A DNA stretch of 23,300 bases from JBIYSM02 sp044759095. Its GTDB lineage: Bacteria; Bacillota; Bacilli; Brevibacillales; Brevibacillaceae. Below the pieces are notes generated by a model that did no database searches, had not been told where the DNA came from, and worked only from the letters and a program-made list of their open reading frames with translations. The position numbers and the translations under genes were made by a program. The stretch spans positions 1 through 23,300 of the forward strand of contig NZ_JBIYSM020000052.1 in assembly GCF_044759095.2 (NCBI RefSeq). The letters run 5' to 3'. Positions 7,707-14,212 of the stretch are shown piece by piece. Within the stretch, counting starts at the first letter, position 1, and each line of letters begins with the position of its first letter.

Positions 7707-9290
7707 TTACGTTTCCAGAGAATCAGCCTTCGCCAGCAACTCGTAACGAACCCGCAGCTCCCGTTTCAAAATCTTGCCGCTTGGGTTCCTTGGTAAATTC
7801 TCGGCAATGACCACGTATTTGGGCGCCTTGTACGAAGAGAGCCTCTCTTTGCAAAAGGAAAGGATTTCGTCAGCTGCCAGCCTCACACCCGCCTTGGGCA
7901 CCACGACGGCGGTAACGGCCTCGATCCAGTACGGATGGGGCACGCCAATCACAGCTACCTCCGAGACTTTCGGGTGTTGGTAGATCATCTCCTCCACTTC
8001 CCGGCTGGCGACATTTTCTCCCCCGGTTTTGATCATGTCTTTTTTCCGGTCTACGACGGCAATGTATCCTTGCTCATCCATGACACCCAGGTCTCCGCTG
8101 TGAAACCATCCCCCGCGGAAAGCGGCCAGCGTCTTCTCCTCGTCCCGGAAATACCCGAGCATGGCATGACTCGTCCTGTGTACGATTTCTCCGATGGTAC
8201 CTCGAGGCACTTCGTTTCCGTCGTCGTCCACGATTTTGGTCTCCACGTTCAGCGACGGTTTCCCCGCAGAGCCCGCTTTCCGCAATTGATCTTCGGGTTT
8301 CAATACTGTCGCCAACGGAGCCACTTCCGTCTGGCCGTAAAAATTATAGAACTGCGCATGGGGAAGACGTTGATTCAACTCTTTCAATATCTCAACCGGC
8401 ATTATGGCTGCGCCGTAGTAGCATTTTTTCAACGAAGACAGATCACGGGCGGCAAACTCCGGCGACCTCAGCAGGGCAATCCAGACCGTCGGCGGGCAGA
8501 ACAGCTGGGTAGCCCGAAACGTTTCCACCGTCTCCAGCATGAGGCCGGGTGAGGCCTGTTCCAAAATAATGCCGCTCCCGCCCAGGTAGATGTACGGTCC
8601 GAGAAAACAGTGAAGCTGTGCGCAGTGAAACAGGGGCAGCGCATGCACCGCCACATCGTCTTCGGTCATACCGCCGTCAATGATGGTGCTGACATATTCC
8701 GAAATGACGTTTTTGTGAGTCAGCATGACCCCTTTGGGCTTGGACTCTGTTCCGCTCGTATAAAGAATTTGCACGACATCATCATCGGCGATGTCCACAA
8801 GAGGCTCTGTTTGATCGCTATGTTGAATCATTTCTCTGAATGGCAGCCACTCACCTACCTGTATGGAGGGTCGGGAGATGATAGAGAGCAAGCGGGGGGC
8901 GCAGCCGGATGTCCGTATGGCTTGATCGGCCATCGGCAAAAACTCGGGTGACGCAAAGCAGGCGCTCACTTCCGCGTGGCCCAGAATAAACGCCGCATCA
9001 TCCGTATTCAGCATGTAATTGATCGGAACCATAATGACCCCAGCCTTGGCCAGGGCGAAGTTGAGGATGGCAAAATCCATGGAATTGCGGGACAGCACCG
9101 CCGCCCTCTCCCCTTTTTGCAATCCTCTGGACAAGATGGCTTGCGCCGCCTGGTTTACGATCGTGTCAAACTGTTCATAGGTAAATACCTCGTCTTCAAA
9201 TCGGAGAGCCATTTTGTCCGGAAAGCGTCCCCTGCTCCTCCGCAGTATATCGCCGAGCGTATTTCGCCTCGCCCGCTGAATCTCGCCCAT
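7707..9290 (-). CDS. AMP-binding acyl-CoA synthetase
   Basis: 527 aa, in the ANL superfamily. The P-loop is ILYTSGTESKPKGVMLTH, then YNFYGQTEVAP, the hinge motif WFHSGDLGVMDEQGYIAVVDRKKDMIKTGGENV (given here as key words: HSGDLG, DRKKDMI, GGENV), and the catalytic lysine in NPSGKILKRELR near the end. It activates a carboxylic acid to its CoA thioester through an acyl-AMP. The chain-length class cannot be fixed from motifs. I chose ATG 9290, with GGAGG seven bases upstream; the TTG and ATG codons at 9305 and 9296 overlap that site. First gene of a two-gene operon with the ureohydrolase. The promoter carries a palindrome, so repression by an acyl-CoA or substrate-sensing regulator is plausible. 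Confidence 0.92.
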   Translation of the reverse strand: MGEIQRARRNTLGDILRRSRGRFPDKMALRFEDEVFTYEQFDTIVNQAAQAILSRGLQKGERAAVLSRNSMDFAILNFALAKAGVIMVPINYMLNTDDAAFILGHAEVSACFASPEFLPMADQAIRTSGCAPRLLSIISRPSIQVGEWLPFREMIQHSDQTEPLVDIADDDVVQILYTSGTESKPKGVMLTHKNVISEYVSTIIDGGMTEDDVAVHALPLFHCAQLHCFLGPYIYLGGSGIILEQASPGLMLETVETFRATQLFCPPTVWIALLRSPEFAARDLSSLKKCYYGAAIMPVEILKELNQRLPHAQFYNFYGQTEVAPLATVLKPEDQLRKAGSAGKPSLNVETKIVDDDGNEVPRGTIGEIVHRTSHAMLGYFRDEEKTLAAFRGGWFHSGDLGVMDEQGYIAVVDRKKDMIKTGGENVASREVEEMIYQHPKVSEVAVIGVPHPYWIEAVTAVVVPKAGVRLAADEILSFCKERLSSYKAPKYVVIAENLPRNPSGKILKRELRVRYELLAKADSLET

Positions 9291-9317
9291 GTCCATTCCT
9301 CCCAACCCATTTTCTCA

Positions 9318-9342
9318 CATTATACATATATTCAGTATAATG
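9318..9342 (-). promoter_or_regulatory. Promoter with palindromic operator for the acyl-CoA synthetase operon
   Basis: Minus strand: TTTACC (9348-9343), an 18-base spacer, then TATAAT (9324-9319). A perfect inverted repeat, CATTATAC-N9-GTATAATG, covers 9318-9342, exactly the spacer and -10 element. This geometry is what a dimeric repressor operator looks like. The regulator gene is not adjacent. Confidence 0.62.
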
Positions 9343-9414
9343 GGTAAATTCTGACTTTTGGTAGGAAAAAGTGGACAACCATTTATTACATGAAACCCGG
9401 GCTGATCGTTCCCG

Positions 9415-9420
9415 TATAAT
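9415..9420 (+). promoter_or_regulatory. Likely -10 element ahead of the 52-aa protein
   Basis: A perfect TATAAT with TGAAAC 18 bases upstream as a poor -35. It lies 40 bases before the start codon of the small plus-strand gene. Confidence 0.4.
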
Positions 9421-9460
9421 CGATTCAGACATAAGACGCACAGTGAAATGAGGCTTTCCT

Positions 9461-9619
9461 ATGGAGAAGAAACGAAAAAAATCGAAAACGATTTGGGATA
9501 ACCCCTTACTGGACTTTCTCTTCGAAATTCTTTTTGAAATGGGATGGGCAATGATTCGGGCTGCATGTAGAGGAGTGCTTCGATTTATCAAGCACATGGG
9601 GGATTTCATTCCGGGGTAG
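9461..9619 (+). CDS. Small basic hypothetical protein (52 aa)
   Basis: ATG 9461 has TGAGG eight bases upstream and a TATAAT about 40 bases upstream. The product starts with a lysine/arginine-rich head (MEKKRKKSKT). It continues as a largely hydrophobic, aromatic segment (DFLFEILFEMGWAMIR, then RGVLRFIKHMG), which could form an amphipathic helix lying on the membrane. It is transcribed divergently from the acyl-CoA synthetase. I do not recognise a family. The evidence that it is a gene is the start context and the uninterrupted frame in a 360-base gap. No terminator is visible after it. Confidence 0.5.
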   Translation: MEKKRKKSKTIWDNPLLDFLFEILFEMGWAMIRAACRGVLRFIKHMGDFIPG

Positions 9620-9653
9620 CGGTAAAATTCAAAAAAGGGATTTCGAACTTCGA

Positions 9654-9873
9654 TTATTCCACCCTTGCCGTAAACCTCCGGTAGAAAAACACGATAAAGG
9701 CAGCGTGAATCGCAAGACCAGCGGCCGCCAGCAGACCCACCCCTTCCCCCTGACCTGACAGAAGGAGTTTAGCCGGCCAATACGTCGGGAGAATTCCCGC
9801 CGCCAACTGCCAGGGCATGGGCAGAAACAGCCCCGTCCAGATCGCCTGGACGAAGCTGCCCCACCTCAACACC
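9654..9873 (-). pseudogene. C-terminal remnant of a multidrug/fluoroquinolone-type ABC transporter permease
   Basis: About the last 75 residues of a membrane protein: FVQAIWTGLFLPMPWQLAAG, then ILPTYWPAKLLLSGQGEG, a final hydrophobic helix, and an arginine-rich tail (YRRF). The PW...GxLPxYWP...K pattern before the last helix resembles the C-terminus of the fluoroquinolone-export type of ABC-2 permease, which would be about 240 aa in full. The open frame extends upstream to 9959, but that part overlaps the DUF4395 gene in another frame and is not permease-like. It has no ribosome site or plausible start. Homology begins at about 9870, right at the DUF4395 stop codon, which suggests a deletion junction. 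The family assignment rests on pattern memory only. Confidence 0.5.
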
Positions 9874-10284
9874 CTATTTTCTTTGCCGCTGTTTCCATTG
9901 GTAATACAAAAAGCACCCCATGCAGTAACCATCCAATGCCGCAATGGCTGCCACTGCATGCACCCCGGAAATGACGTATCCCCAACCGGTGCCCGGCCAG
10001 ACGAGAAACACCAGGACTGACAGGGTTTGCAACGCGACGGCGATGGATGCGTTGAAGCGGAATAATTCTGGCGATTGTGCTTCTGCAGAGCTAATCGGCT
10101 TTTTCCAAAACGGTTTTGCCACCAGGACGAAGAGATTGGCCCGTCCGCCGCTGACCAGATGAACGACTTGAATCAGCCACAAGAGCCCGATCAGCATAGG
10201 CTGCTGCAAAACCACGGCCAACAAAAACGTGAATATGACGCCGAAGTGGTTGACCCGCACATACTGTTCCGGAATGTCCGTCAT
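9874..10284 (-). CDS. DUF4395-type integral membrane protein
   Basis: 136 aa with about four hydrophobic segments: FGVIFTFLLAVVLQQPMLIG, LLWLIQVVHLVS, ASIAVALQTLSVLVFLVW and VISGVHAVAAIAALDG. It opens with DIPEQYVRVNHFG and ends in the cysteine pair motif GYCMGCFLYYQW, both typical of DUF4395 proteins. The function of the family is not established. The C-terminal CxxC at the membrane suggests a redox or metal role (inference). I prefer ATG 10284, with GGGGAGGG about 11 bases upstream, to ATG 10317, which has none. It overlaps the end of a broken permease frame. Confidence 0.72.
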   Translation of the reverse strand: MTDIPEQYVRVNHFGVIFTFLLAVVLQQPMLIGLLWLIQVVHLVSGGRANLFVLVAKPFWKKPISSAEAQSPELFRFNASIAVALQTLSVLVFLVWPGTGWGYVISGVHAVAAIAALDGYCMGCFLYYQWKQRQRK

Positions 10285-10351
10285 CGCACTATGACCCTCC
10301 CCTGCAATTTCGGTCATTCCATATGTATGCTCGAGTCCCGGTTTATTCCCC

Positions 10352-10386
10352 TTACAAAAGCCCTTTCTCCTGAATGAGAAAGGGCT
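10352..10386 (-). terminator. Terminator after the double-CxxC small gene
   Basis: On the minus strand AGCCCTTTCTC (10386-10376) pairs perfectly with GAGAAAGGGCT (10369-10359), with a 6-base loop and TTTTGT after it. It sits about 20 bases past the stop codon of the 52-aa CxxC protein, supporting that gene's reality. Confidence 0.85.
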
Positions 10387-10407
10387 GCTGAACGTTCTTT
10401 GTAAATG

Positions 10408-10566
10408 TCATGAGGCCATCTCCTGTTTTTGCTGCTGACAACAGGAACATTGAGCTAACGGGTACTCCGTCATATAAAATCCCGTCTTGAAGACGAAGGA
10501 GGCGCTTTCCAATTCCAACAACTGTTTGCAACTGATACAAAAGACCAACCCACGATTTGAATCCAC
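10408..10566 (-). CDS. Small double-CxxC (zinc-ribbon-like) protein, 52 aa
   Basis: GTG 10566 has the strong site AAGGGGG seven bases upstream, and the gene is followed by a strong terminator. The product begins MDSNRGLVFCISCKQLLELE, then a short middle (SASFVFKTGFYMTEYPLAQ) and ends CSCCQQQKQEMAS. The pair CISC (Cys10, Cys13) and CSCC (Cys40, Cys42, Cys43), about 27 residues apart, is the spacing of a small zinc ribbon. A competing 72-aa frame on the same strand (10352-10570) would run through the terminator stem and has no recognisable features, so I reject it. No known family recognised. Its leader of about 90 bases is structured (separate entry), suggesting regulated translation. Function unknown; metal binding is inferred. 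Confidence 0.62.
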   Translation of the reverse strand: MDSNRGLVFCISCKQLLELESASFVFKTGFYMTEYPLAQCSCCQQQKQEMAS

Positions 10567-10652
10567 GCATATTCCCCCTTCTTAGTGGCGAAACTACTTC
10601 GAGTTTCTTCTTAGCGAAGCCACACCCAGGTGCCCGTAGGGTGCTTTTGGCC
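10567..10652 (-). promoter_or_regulatory. Structured leader upstream of the double-CxxC gene, possible regulatory RNA
   Basis: Read on the minus strand, CACCC-type arms at 10643-10639 and 10627-10623 pair. GTGGC (10623-10619) pairs with GCCAC (10589-10585), enclosing a six-pair hairpin GAAACT/AGTTTC (10607-10602 with 10595-10590). The last stem ends within ten bases of the ribosome site. The stems share bases at their edge, so alternative folds are possible. I cannot assign it to a known riboswitch class. It would fold almost as well on the plus strand, so the direction is inferred from the gene that follows. Confidence 0.42.
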
Positions 10653-10693
10653 TATCACTATTCATAATAGACGGGAGAAAGTTGAAAAAAGTT

Positions 10694-10864
10694 TCAATTT
10701 TTTGGTTTTTTCAGAACAAGCTTTTGATAGGCAACAATCAATTCATCCAGTTGTTGACTAACTGCAATTACCTCTTCATGGGTGAAGCTTCCCGCTACAG
10801 TCGCCGACTCCACCATCACAGAGCGCAAACATTCAATGGAAGAACGTAATTCTGTCTGTTCCAT
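10694..10864 (-). CDS. Spo0E-like aspartyl-phosphate phosphatase
   Basis: 56 aa. The segment VSQQLDELIVAYQKL carries the Spo0E-family signature SQxLDxLIxxYQ. The rest is a predicted two-helix hairpin, as in Spo0E/YisI/YnzD proteins, which dephosphorylate Spo0A-phosphate and delay sporulation. I chose ATG 10864, with AGGAGG six bases upstream. The frame continues upstream to 11005, but those residues are not family-like. The gene marks the host as a spore former. It stands alone, divergent from the queuosine operon. Confidence 0.83.
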   Translation of the reverse strand: MEQTELRSSIECLRSVMVESATVAGSFTHEEVIAVSQQLDELIVAYQKLVLKKPKN

Positions 10865-11024
10865 TTCCGCCCTCCTCATCACATATCCAACACGTTTTAG
10901 TATATAGAGGAGGTAAATCGCTTGCCACCGTAACCTATCGACAACTCGTGTAAAAACGCCGCGGTATTTGCCAAAAAATCTCGAACCCCCAAACTTTTCC
11001 CACATTCAGCCGATCAATCTGTAG

Positions 11025-11030
11025 TATAAT
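11025..11030 (+). promoter_or_regulatory. Likely -10 element of the que operon
   Basis: A perfect TATAAT, 42 bases before the riboswitch aptamer. The -35 region (ACATTC, 17 bases upstream) is a poor match. A short hairpin, CCGTGC/GCACGG (11057-11072), follows just ahead of the aptamer. Confidence 0.5.
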
Positions 11031-11071
11031 AGAACAGCAACTGAATACCAGAAAATCCGTGCGACGGCACG

Positions 11072-11139
11072 GGAGAGGTTCGCGAACTCCCTCTATAAAA
11101 AACTAAGGTGAAAAACAGTACCCTTGGTATTGTTTTTTT
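11072..11139 (+). promoter_or_regulatory. preQ1-I riboswitch with transcription terminator
   Basis: The aptamer at 11072-11108 shows the class I pattern: GAGAGG pairing with CCTCT, the loop TTCGCGAACTCC, then the A-rich tail TATAAAAAACTAAGG. The expression platform is visible. The terminator stem AACAGTACC/GGTATTGTT (11114-11122 with 11126-11134) has a T tract, 11133-11139. The competing antiterminator pairs CTAAGG (11103-11108) with CCTTGG (11122-11127). Binding of preQ1 holds the tail in the pseudoknot, freeing the terminator, so the product of the pathway shuts off queCDEF transcription. Confidence 0.93.
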
Positions 11140-11160
11140 CATTACAAAGGAGACTTGAGC

Positions 11161-11823
11161 ATGAAACAGGAAAAAGCAGTCGTCGTCTTCAGCGGCGGCC
11201 AGGACAGTACCACGTGCTTGTTCTGGGCCTTGAAGCAATTCGCCGAAGTGGAAGCGGTCACTTTCGACTACGGACAACGACACAAGCTGGAGATTGAATG
11301 CGCGAAACAGATCGCCGAGGAAATCGGCGTCCATCACACGATCTTGGACATGAGCCTGCTGAATCAACTGGCACCGAACGCGCTCACCCGAAGCGACATT
11401 GCCATCGATCAGAAAGACGGGGAACTGCCTACTACCTTTGTAGACGGACGAAACCTGCTGTTCCTGTCGTTTGCTGCGGTCCATGCGAAACAGCGGGGGG
11501 CACACCATCTGGTTACCGGCGTGTGCGAGACCGATTTCAGCGGCTACCCCGACTGCCGCGATGTGTTTGTGAAATCGCTGAACGTCACACTCAATCTGGC
11601 GATGGATTTTCCATTTGTGATCCACACTCCGCTGATGTGGCTGAACAAGGCGGAAACGTGGAAGCTGGCGGACGAGTTGGGCGCCTTTGACTATATACGG
11701 GAAAAAACGCTCACCTGCTACAATGGCATCAAGGGAGACGGTTGCGGGACATGCCCCGCCTGCAAGCTGCGGGCTGCCGGCCTGGAGAGCTACCTGCGGG
11801 AACGTCAGGGAGTGAATGCCTGA
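11161..11823 (+). CDS. queC: 7-cyano-7-deazaguanine synthase QueC
   Basis: 220 aa, the usual QueC length. The PP-loop ATP pyrophosphatase motif SGGQDSTT is at residues 11-18. FDYGQRHKLE, and the zinc-binding cysteines in TCYNGIKGDGCGTCPACKLR near the C-terminus, are diagnostic. It converts 7-carboxy-7-deazaguanine to preQ0 with ATP and ammonia, on the way to queuosine in tRNA. ATG 11161 has AAGGAG eight bases upstream. A TTG two codons earlier is possible but less likely. First gene behind the preQ1 riboswitch; its TGA overlaps the queD start. Confidence 0.97.
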   Translation: MKQEKAVVVFSGGQDSTTCLFWALKQFAEVEAVTFDYGQRHKLEIECAKQIAEEIGVHHTILDMSLLNQLAPNALTRSDIAIDQKDGELPTTFVDGRNLLFLSFAAVHAKQRGAHHLVTGVCETDFSGYPDCRDVFVKSLNVTLNLAMDFPFVIHTPLMWLNKAETWKLADELGAFDYIREKTLTCYNGIKGDGCGTCPACKLRAAGLESYLRERQGVNA

Positions 11824-12308
11824 TGGGAAACTACTTCGACTTTCGCATCGTGGAGCGTTTGCAAACATATGGACACGACATTCAGAAAGAACAGCTGAAA
11901 TACCATCAAAAACGGGTGCTGGTGAGCAAGGAGTTTACGTTCGACGCGGCACACCATCTGCACTGCTATGAGGGAAAGTGCAAGAACCTGCACGGCCATA
12001 CCTACAAGGTGGTGTTTGGCATCAGCGGATATCCGAACGAGATCGGCATCGTGATCGACTTCGGAGACATCAAACAGATTTGGAAGGAACAGATTGAAAT
12101 CTACCTGGATCACCGCTATCTGAACGAAACTCTCCCTCCGATGAACACGACCGCGGAGAACATGGTGGTCTGGATCTTTGAACAGATGGAACGACAGCTG
12201 CAGACGGACGACTATCGTCAGCAGCAGGCTCGGGTAGAGTTCGTGCGCCTGTACGAGACGCCGACCAGCTATGCGGAAGCCAGACGGGAGTGGATGTACG
12301 ATGAGTAG
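11823..12308 (+). CDS. queD: 6-carboxy-5,6,7,8-tetrahydropterin synthase QueD
   Basis: 161 aa. The family signature is present: FDAAHHLH with zinc ligand His44, GKCKNLHGHTY with catalytic Cys53 and zinc ligands His57 and His59, then GIVIDFGDIK and TAENMVVWI. It turns 7,8-dihydroneopterin triphosphate into 6-carboxytetrahydropterin, the substrate of QueE. The N-terminus is about 30 residues longer than many QueD proteins (GNYFDFRIVERLQ...), as in the longer Bacillus-type form. ATG 11823 overlaps the queC stop (TGATG), and the gene overlaps queE by eight bases. Confidence 0.96.
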   Translation: MGNYFDFRIVERLQTYGHDIQKEQLKYHQKRVLVSKEFTFDAAHHLHCYEGKCKNLHGHTYKVVFGISGYPNEIGIVIDFGDIKQIWKEQIEIYLDHRYLNETLPPMNTTAENMVVWIFEQMERQLQTDDYRQQQARVEFVRLYETPTSYAEARREWMYDE

Positions 12309-13029
12309 TATCCCGGTACTGGAGATATTCGGCCCCACCATCCAGGGGGAAGGCATGGTGATCGGGCAGAAGACGATGTTTGTGCGCACGGCAGGCTGCG
12401 ATTACCGCTGCCGTTGGTGTGACTCCGCCTTTACCTGGGACGGCTCTGCCCGCGACGAGATCCGGCAGATGACCCCGGAGGAAATCTGGCAGGAGCTTCG
12501 CCGTATCGGACAGGACCGCTTCTCCCATGTCACCATCTCAGGAGGCAACCCGGCCCTGATCGCAAACATCGGGTCGCTCGTCCAACTGCTAAAACAGCAC
12601 AACATTCGCACAGCGATTGAGACGCAGGGGACCAGATGGCAGGAGTGGCTGCTTTTGATTGACGAGGTCACTCTTTCCCCCAAGCCGCCCAGCTCCGGCA
12701 TGACGACCGATTTTGCCCAACTCGATGACATGGTCGCCAAACTGACGGCGAAGAACAGCAATACTCAGGTGAGCCTCAAAGTGGTCGTGTTTGACGACGA
12801 AGATTTCCGGTACGCACGCCGTGTTCACCTCCGCTATCCGTTCATCCCCTTCTTTTTGCAGGTGGGAAATGACGATGTCCTTGGAGCTGACACCGGTGAA
12901 CTGCGGGAGCGATTGCTGGCCCGTTACGAATGGCTGATCGAGCGGGTCGTCGCTTGCGCCGACATGAACGACGTCAAGGTACTGCCGCAGCTGCATGCGC
13001 TGGTCTGGGGCAACAAACGGGGCGTTTGA
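12301..13029 (+). CDS. queE: 7-carboxy-7-deazaguanine synthase QueE (radical SAM)
   Basis: 242 aa. It starts IPVLEIFGPTIQGEG, the QueE hallmark, followed by the radical SAM cluster motif CDYRCRWC (Cys33, Cys37, Cys40; CX3CX2C). It catalyses ring contraction of 6-carboxytetrahydropterin to 7-carboxy-7-deazaguanine using a [4Fe-4S] cluster and S-adenosylmethionine. ATG 12301 lies inside the end of queD, eight bases of overlap, which implies translational coupling. The longer frame from 12271 is not needed. Confidence 0.96.
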   Translation: MSSIPVLEIFGPTIQGEGMVIGQKTMFVRTAGCDYRCRWCDSAFTWDGSARDEIRQMTPEEIWQELRRIGQDRFSHVTISGGNPALIANIGSLVQLLKQHNIRTAIETQGTRWQEWLLLIDEVTLSPKPPSSGMTTDFAQLDDMVAKLTAKNSNTQVSLKVVVFDDEDFRYARRVHLRYPFIPFFLQVGNDDVLGADTGELRERLLARYEWLIERVVACADMNDVKVLPQLHALVWGNKRGV

Positions 13030-13059
13030 CAAACTTCTTTGGAAATGAGGGAATGATAA

Positions 13060-13557
13060 ATGGCTTACAATCAAAATCGGGATTTGTCCTCGCTCACGCT
13101 GCTGGGCAACCAAGGCACCAAATACTCCTACGAGTACGACCCAAGCGTGCTCGAAGCATTTGACAACAAGCATCCGTATCGCGATTATTTCGTAAAGTTC
13201 AACTGTCCGGAATTTACCAGCCTCTGCCCCATGACCGGTCAGCCGGACTTCGCCACCATTTATATCAGCTATATTCCTGACAAGAAAATGGTGGAGAGCA
13301 AATCGTTGAAGCTGTATTTGTTCAGCTTCCGCAACCACGGCGATTTCCACGAAGACTGCGTGAACATCATCATGAATGACCTCATCAAGCTGATGGACCC
13401 GAAATACATCGAGGTCTGGGGCAAGTTCACTCCGCGCGGCGGAATCTCCATCGATCCGTACTGCAACTACGGCAAGCCGGGAACCAAGTACGAAAAGATG
13501 GCAGAGTACCGCCTGATGAACCACGACTTGTATCCGGAAAAGGTAGACAACCGGTAA
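13060..13557 (+). CDS. queF: NADPH-dependent preQ0 reductase QueF (type I)
   Basis: 165 aa, the short unimodular form. Catalytic Cys56 is in TSLCPMTGQPDF with Asp63, and the QueF motif ESKSLKLYLFSFRNHGDFHE follows. It reduces the nitrile of preQ0 to the amine preQ1 with NADPH in the cytosol. ATG 13060 has GAGGG eight bases upstream. Last gene of queCDEF, 30 bases after queE and followed by a strong terminator. Its product is the riboswitch ligand, closing the feedback loop. Confidence 0.97.
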   Translation: MAYNQNRDLSSLTLLGNQGTKYSYEYDPSVLEAFDNKHPYRDYFVKFNCPEFTSLCPMTGQPDFATIYISYIPDKKMVESKSLKLYLFSFRNHGDFHEDCVNIIMNDLIKLMDPKYIEVWGKFTPRGGISIDPYCNYGKPGTKYEKMAEYRLMNHDLYPEKVDNR

Positions 13558-13574
13558 AGGAATGGATAAAAGAG

Positions 13575-13617
13575 AAAAGCAGCCCAAACTTGAAAGCAAG
13601 TTTGTGGCTGCTTTTTT
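13575..13617. terminator. Bidirectional terminator between queF and the convergent 107-aa gene
   Basis: AAAAGCAGCC-AAACTTG pairs with CAAGTTT-GGCTGCTTTT around an AAAG loop, with a six-T run on the plus strand. The minus-strand reading ends in TTTTCTCTTTT, so the hairpin can stop both convergent transcripts. Confidence 0.9.
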
Positions 13618-13633
13618 CATGTAGGAAGCCTGA

Positions 13634-13957
13634 TTACAAATCAGAAAAAAACTGTTGAAAGCGCTGTTCAGCCACTTTCAGATCGCCATTCAGTTTAAAC
13701 AGCATGTTCAGATGGCTGTTTTTCGAGATTTTCAGCCGTGCCGCATGATAGAGAACCGGTTTCTCTTCCCGCAAAATGATCATGAGCTCGTAAATCGGCG
13801 GAGTGATGAGCCGGATGCGAAGCAGTTTGTTGAGGTACAGCACCAGCTGCCGAATGGCTATGTTATTATCATGGTTTGGTATCTTCAGGATGGAATCAAT
13901 GATCTGTTTGGTTTCCTGTTTCTTTTCCCCGATCAAATCCGTCTTGATCTCAGTCAT
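13634..13957 (-). CDS. Hypothetical protein (107 aa)
   Basis: ATG 13957 has AGGTGG eight bases upstream. The product is charged and predicted mostly helical: an N-terminal acidic/lysine-rich part (TEIKTDLIGEKKQETKQ), a central leucine-rich stretch (IAIRQLVLYLNKLLRIRL) and a C-terminal part ending EQRFQQFFSDL. No signal peptide, membrane segment or cysteine pair is visible. I do not recognise a family. It is monocistronic, converges on queF at a shared terminator and follows the sulfate-transporter scar on the same strand, whose terminator separates them. Coding is supported by start context and clean gene boundaries. Confidence 0.68.
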   Translation of the reverse strand: MTEIKTDLIGEKKQETKQIIDSILKIPNHDNNIAIRQLVLYLNKLLRIRLITPPIYELMIILREEKPVLYHAARLKISKNSHLNMLFKLNGDLKVAEQRFQQFFSDL

Positions 13958-14020
13958 AAAGTTACCACCTTATGTATGGTTTCAAACGTAATTTTACCAC
14001 AAAATACAGAATTATGGAAA

Positions 14021-14045
14021 AAACCGATGTTCCCAGAACATCGGC
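14021..14045 (-). terminator. Terminator of the former sulfate transporter operon
   Basis: On the minus strand CCGATGTTC (14044-14036) pairs with GAACATCGG (14032-14024), a three-base loop, then six T. It is 15 bases past the stop of the cysA remnant, where the intact operon would have ended. Confidence 0.87.
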
Positions 14046-14059
14046 TTCCCAACGGGATA

Positions 14060-14212
14060 TTACCTTTTATTGGCCTGTATACGAATGGGCATCAGCGTAC
14101 CTTTTTCTGCGCCGGCCTGCTCTTTTTCCGAGGGAAAAACTTTCACAACACGCGGACGAACAAATACGGTCTCATTCGGTTGCACTCTCAATTCCTGGTA
14201 CCGTTCGCGAGT
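14060..14212 (-). pseudogene. cysA: 3' remnant of sulfate transporter ATPase gene cysA
   Basis: In the frame of the minus strand beginning near 14212 the translation reads TRERYQELRVQPNETVFVRP, then RVVKVFPSEKEQAG, ending IQANKR at the TAA 14062-14060. This matches the C-terminal regulatory (TOBE-like) end of CysA sulfate/thiosulfate ATPases. The whole nucleotide-binding domain is missing. The upstream part runs straight into cysW sequence in another frame. About 50 of roughly 350 residues remain, so it cannot function. The assignment is by motif memory and by its position behind cysW. Confidence 0.65.

Noticed and set aside
10352..10570. 72-codon minus-strand frame
   Set aside because: It runs through the terminator stem and lacks any motif, while the 52-aa frame in the same stretch has a better-spaced ribosome site, ends before the terminator and has paired CxxC motifs.
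10585..10652. Possible c-di-GMP-type riboswitch on the plus strand
   Set aside because: GGCGAAACT...GCGAAGCC vaguely recalls the class I motif, but the conserved downstream half does not fit, and no plus-strand gene follows before the Spo0E-like gene on the other strand.
11014..11868. 284-codon minus-strand frame over queC
   Set aside because: It is antisense to the well-supported queC gene and riboswitch, and has no domain.
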